8,209 nt of DNA from Thermoleophilia bacterium (GTDB taxonomy: Bacteria; Actinomycetota; Thermoleophilia; Gaiellales; Gaiellaceae), in assembly GCA_014534155.1 (NCBI GenBank), contig JACVSB010000064.1, positions 1-8,209 of the forward strand. The letters are read 5' to 3'. The position numbers were made by a program, and so were the translations under genes. The notes under the pieces were generated by a model, which saw only the letters and a program-made list of their open reading frames with translations, was not told where the DNA came from and made no database searches. Below, piece after piece: positions 5,436 through 8,209 of the stretch (its first letter is position 1; the number at the start of each line of letters is the position of its first letter).

Positions 5436-7738
5436 GCGCCGTCCGCGAGCGTCGCGGCCGCGTCGTCGGCAACGACCTCGTCCGCCACGACGCGATCGAG
5501 AAGGTCGCCGGACGGACGCGCTACGCGGCCGACTACGGCCTCCCCGCCATGCTGCACGCGGTCGTCAAACGCTCGGACGTTCCGCACGCCCGCCTGCGCG
5601 GCGTCCACACGGGGGCGGCCGAGAGCGTCGAGGGCGTCGTGCGCGTGCTGACCGCGAAGGACGTCCCCCAGAACACCGTGTGGGTGAACGTCCCCGGCCA
5701 GACCTTCGAGGTGGGCGCCCTGAAGGCGCGCATGAACGTGCTCGCCGAGGACGTCGTCCGCTACCACGGGGAGCCCGTCGCGCTCGTCGCCGCGGAGACC
5801 GAGGATGCGGCACTCGCCGCGCTCGATCTCCTCGAGGTCGAGTACGAGGAGCTCCCCGCGGTCACGGATCCCGAGCAGGCGCTCGTGCCCGGCACGCAGC
5901 TCGTGCACGAGAGCGGGAACCTCCTCGCGAGCTGGCAGATCGAGGAGGGCGACGCGGAGGCCGCGCTTGCGCGGGCGCACACCGTCGTCGAGGAGACGTA
6001 CGAGACCCAGTTCGTCGACCACGCGTACCTCGAGCCCGAGGCAGGCGTCGCCTGGCTGGACGGCGACGGCGTCATCACCGTGCGCGCCTCGACGCAGGTG
6101 ATCGAGCACTTCCGGGACGTCGCGCGGATTCTCCGCCTGCCCGAGAACCGGGTGCGCGTCATCGCCCCGTACGTGGGCGGCGGCTTCGGCGGCAAGGAGG
6201 ACATGACGGTCGAGCCGTTCCTCGCGCTCGTCGTCCACCGGACGGGCCGCCCCGTCAAGATGGTCTGGTCGCGCTCCGAGTCGCTGCTCGCCCGGCAGAA
6301 CCGCCACGCGGTGCGGATGCGCTACCGCACGGGCTGCGACGCCGAGGGCAAGCTCGTCGGGCAGCAGATCGAGATCCTCTCTGACGGAGGGGCGTACGCG
6401 TTCCTCTCTCCGCTCGTCCTCCTCTACTCGGCCACCTGCGCTCAGGGCCCGTACGCGTGCCCGAACGTCCGCATCGACGCGCGGACCGCGTATACGAACC
6501 ACACGCCGTGCTCCGCGATGCGGGGCTTCGGCGGGATGCAGGTCGCGCTGGGATACGAGGGGCAGATGGACCGCCTCGCGGACGCGCTCCGCCTCGATCC
6601 GCTGGAGCTCCGGAGGCGAAACTTCGTCGCGCGCGGCGACACGCTCGCCGTCGGCCAGACGCTGGACACGCACGTCGCGCTCCCCGAGCTCGCGGACGCG
6701 GTGGAGGCGTCGCTCGGGCCTCTGCCCGAGCCTTCCGCGCCGGGCCGGCGCGTCGGCCGCGGCGTCGCCTGCAACCTCCAGCCCTACGGGCGCTGCGTCT
6801 GGCTGAACGACTGGGCGAGCGCCTGGGTCGGCTTCGAGCTCGACGGAACACTCGTCGTCCGGATCGGCGTCCCCGACATCGGAGGAGGGCAGGCGTCCTC
6901 GCTCGTGCAGATCGCCGGCGAGGTCCTCGGCGTCGATCCCGACGAGATCGTGATCCACATCGGAGACAGCGCGCTCACGCCGCTGACCGGAACGACGACC
7001 GCGACGCGGCAGCTCTACATGTCGGGCAACGCCGTTCTCCAGGCCGCCGGCGAGCTGAAGGAGGGCCTGAGGCCGCTCGCGGCCGACCTCCTCGGCGCCG
7101 ACCCCGACGACGTCGAGTTCGCGGACGGGGGCGTCCACGCGAGCGCGGACCCCGAGCGGCGGGTGCCGTTCGCGGAGCTGATCGGCGAGGCGGCGCAGCG
7201 GCAGGTCGCCTGGCACCGCCTCTCCATCTTCCGGGCTCCCGGCGGCGACGCCTGGCGCCGCGACGGCGCGTGGCGTGGCCGGGTCTTCCCCGACTTCACG
7301 TACGGCTGCCACGCGGTCGACGTGGAGGTCGACCCGGACACGGGCCGCGTCGCCGTCCTTCGCTACGTCGCCGCTCACGACGTCGGGCGGGCGATCAACC
7401 CGCAGAGTGTCGAGGGCCAGATCGAGGGCGCGGTCGTCATGGGCCTCGGCTACGCCCTCTCGGAGCGGATCGTCTTCGAGGAGGGCGTGAACGTGACGGG
7501 GACGTTCGCCCAGTACCTGATCCCGACGGCGGTCGAGGCGCCCGACGTGGAGCCGCTCGTCCTCGAGTCCGGCGAGGGGCTCGGCCCCTTCGCGGCACGC
7601 GGGATCGGCGAGCCGCCGATCGGCCCGCCCGCGCCCGCCGTCGCCCGCGCGCTCTCGAACGCCCTCGGCACGCGCCTGACGGTCCTTCCCTTCACCCCGG
7701 AGCGCGTCGCGCAGGCGGCGCAGGAGGTCGGCACATGA
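5432..7738 (+). CDS. Molybdenum hydroxylase molybdopterin-binding (large) subunit, XDH/CoxL-like, not form I CO dehydrogenase
   Basis: This 768-residue protein is the catalytic subunit of the xanthine dehydrogenase-family complex and would hydroxylate a heterocycle or aldehyde with water-derived oxygen. The Ald_Xan_dh_C hammerhead domain covers about 24-140, followed by two Moco-binding domains (about 165-400 and 420-690). Visible motifs are GGGFGGKE (249-256), the active-site loop SAMRGFGGMQ (361-370) with Arg364, GGGQASS (484-490), the GDSALTPLTG to ATRQ stretch (511-526), and GIGEPPIGPPA (724-734), whose Glu727 is the conserved catalytic base. The loop lacks the AYRCSFR signature of form I CO dehydrogenase and instead resembles the RGFGG loop of purine/aldehyde hydroxylases. 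The GTG at 5432 overlaps the small-subunit stop as GTGA. The frame extends upstream but is not homologous there. No molybdenum-cofactor insertion genes (XdhC/CoxF-type) are in the window. The substrate is unassigned. Confidence 0.95.
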   Translation: MSAVRERRGRVVGNDLVRHDAIEKVAGRTRYAADYGLPAMLHAVVKRSDVPHARLRGVHTGAAESVEGVVRVLTAKDVPQNTVWVNVPGQTFEVGALKARMNVLAEDVVRYHGEPVALVAAETEDAALAALDLLEVEYEELPAVTDPEQALVPGTQLVHESGNLLASWQIEEGDAEAALARAHTVVEETYETQFVDHAYLEPEAGVAWLDGDGVITVRASTQVIEHFRDVARILRLPENRVRVIAPYVGGGFGGKEDMTVEPFLALVVHRTGRPVKMVWSRSESLLARQNRHAVRMRYRTGCDAEGKLVGQQIEILSDGGAYAFLSPLVLLYSATCAQGPYACPNVRIDARTAYTNHTPCSAMRGFGGMQVALGYEGQMDRLADALRLDPLELRRRNFVARGDTLAVGQTLDTHVALPELADAVEASLGPLPEPSAPGRRVGRGVACNLQPYGRCVWLNDWASAWVGFELDGTLVVRIGVPDIGGGQASSLVQIAGEVLGVDPDEIVIHIGDSALTPLTGTTTATRQLYMSGNAVLQAAGELKEGLRPLAADLLGADPDDVEFADGGVHASADPERRVPFAELIGEAAQRQVAWHRLSIFRAPGGDAWRRDGAWRGRVFPDFTYGCHAVDVEVDPDTGRVAVLRYVAAHDVGRAINPQSVEGQIEGAVVMGLGYALSERIVFEEGVNVTGTFAQYLIPTAVEAPDVEPLVLESGEGLGPFAARGIGEPPIGPPAPAVARALSNALGTRLTVLPFTPERVAQAAQEVGT

Positions 7739-8209
7739 CGGAGACAGCGCTGCAAGCGGCGGCGCCGGAGAGCGGCCAGGCGGCGGCCGAGACGGCCTAC
7801 TGGCACCCGTTCGCGAACATGGCCGAGGTGAACGGCGCCGAGATCGTCCTCGTCTCGGGCGAGGGCTGCCACGTCGTCGACCGGGAGGGACGGCGCTACC
7901 TGGACGCGACGGCGAGCCTCTGGTACTGCAACGTGGGCTACGGTCGCGAGGAGATCGCGCGCGCGGTCGAGGACCAGCTTCGCCGCCTCCCGGCCTACTC
8001 CACCTTCGGTGCGTACGCGAACGAGCCGGCGCTCGCGCTCGCGGAGCGCGTGGCGGCGCTCGCGCCGGTCGACCAGGCGAAGGTCTTCCTCACCTCCGGC
8101 GGCTCGGACGCCGTCGACACGGCGGCGAAGCTGGCGCGCCGTTACTGGGCTGCCGTGGGGCGGCTGGAGAAGCGCGTCGTCATCGGCCGCCGGCACGCCT
8201 ACCACGGGA
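7735..8209 (+). CDS. Class III PLP-dependent aminotransferase, N-terminal part (partial; runs off right edge)
   Basis: The 158 codons in view match the N-terminal third of class III (omega-amino acid/pyruvate-type) aminotransferases, which move an amino group from an amine or omega-amino acid to a keto acid using PLP. Characteristic blocks are WHPF (23-26), GEG..VVD..GRRYLD (42-57), the SLWYCNVGYG segment (61-70), STFG.YAN.PA (89-99), the phosphate-binding TSGGSDAVDTA (120-130) and RHAYHG (153-158), whose Tyr156 would stack on PLP. The phosphate loop reads GGSDAVDTA rather than the more familiar SGSEANDT form. The catalytic Lys lies beyond the edge. The ATG at 7735 overlaps the large-subunit stop as ATGA and has AGGAGG at 7722-7727, a 7-base gap. 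It is the last visible gene of the operon and could generate the aldehyde used by the aldehyde dehydrogenase. The exact donor cannot be assigned. Confidence 0.92.
   Translation, partial: MTETALQAAAPESGQAAAETAYWHPFANMAEVNGAEIVLVSGEGCHVVDREGRRYLDATASLWYCNVGYGREEIARAVEDQLRRLPAYSTFGAYANEPALALAERVAALAPVDQAKVFLTSGGSDAVDTAAKLARRYWAAVGRLEKRVVIGRRHAYHG

Noticed and set aside
5408..7378. Long open frame on the minus strand (656 codons) opposite the molybdenum hydroxylase large subunit
   Set aside because: Antisense shadow; no recognisable motifs, while the plus-strand gene has all expected catalytic motifs.
5432..7738. Form I aerobic CO dehydrogenase
   Set aside because: The AYRCSFR active-site loop with its copper-binding Cys is absent; the loop is SAMRGFGGMQ.
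1..8209. Repeated CTCGAG hexamers throughout the window
   Set aside because: Nearly all are Leu-Glu or Ser-Ser codon combinations inside genes with strong third-position G/C bias, so they are not a repeat element.

Overview
The window is very GC-rich (strong G/C bias at third codon positions), uses GTG starts freely and packs its genes with overlapping stop and start codons. This, together with the protein styles, suggests a high-GC actinobacterium. My best guess is the Thermoleophilia (Gaiellales/Solirubrobacterales-like), but that is inference; no rRNA or marker gene is present to settle it.

Layout. A gene for the N-terminal part of a hydantoinase/5-oxoprolinase subunit A (HyuA-like) runs leftward off the left edge. 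A 91-bp divergent intergenic region (242-332) separates it from a rightward DUF1989 (urea-carboxylase-associated/carboxyguanidine-deiminase-like) gene. After a second 91-bp intergenic region (936-1026) comes a tight seven-gene rightward run: NAD(P)-dependent aldehyde dehydrogenase, IclR-family regulator, short-chain dehydrogenase, the three subunits of a xanthine dehydrogenase-type molybdenum hydroxylase in the order FAD subunit, 2Fe-2S subunit, molybdopterin subunit, and a class III PLP aminotransferase cut by the right edge. Every junction in that run is a stop/start overlap of 1 to 4 bases, so the seven genes are almost certainly one operon. I found no RNA genes, mobile elements, CRISPR arrays or convincing terminators.

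Regulation. Three candidate promoters share the form GGTAnnnTCGCC. The HyuA-like gene and the aldehyde dehydrogenase gene carry exactly the same 12-mer at nearly the same distance from their start codons. Two short inverted repeats near the promoters are weak candidates for IclR operators.

How the genes may work together (inference). The set looks like an inducible catabolic cluster for a nitrogen compound. The molybdenum hydroxylase could oxidise a heterocycle or aldehyde, the HyuA-like enzyme could open a cyclic amide/imide ring, the DUF1989 protein could release ammonia, the aminotransferase could convert an amino group to a carbonyl, and the aldehyde dehydrogenase and SDR could finish the oxidation. 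The substrate cannot be read from the sequence. The large subunit lacks the active-site signature of form I CO dehydrogenase, so a CO-oxidation label would be wrong.
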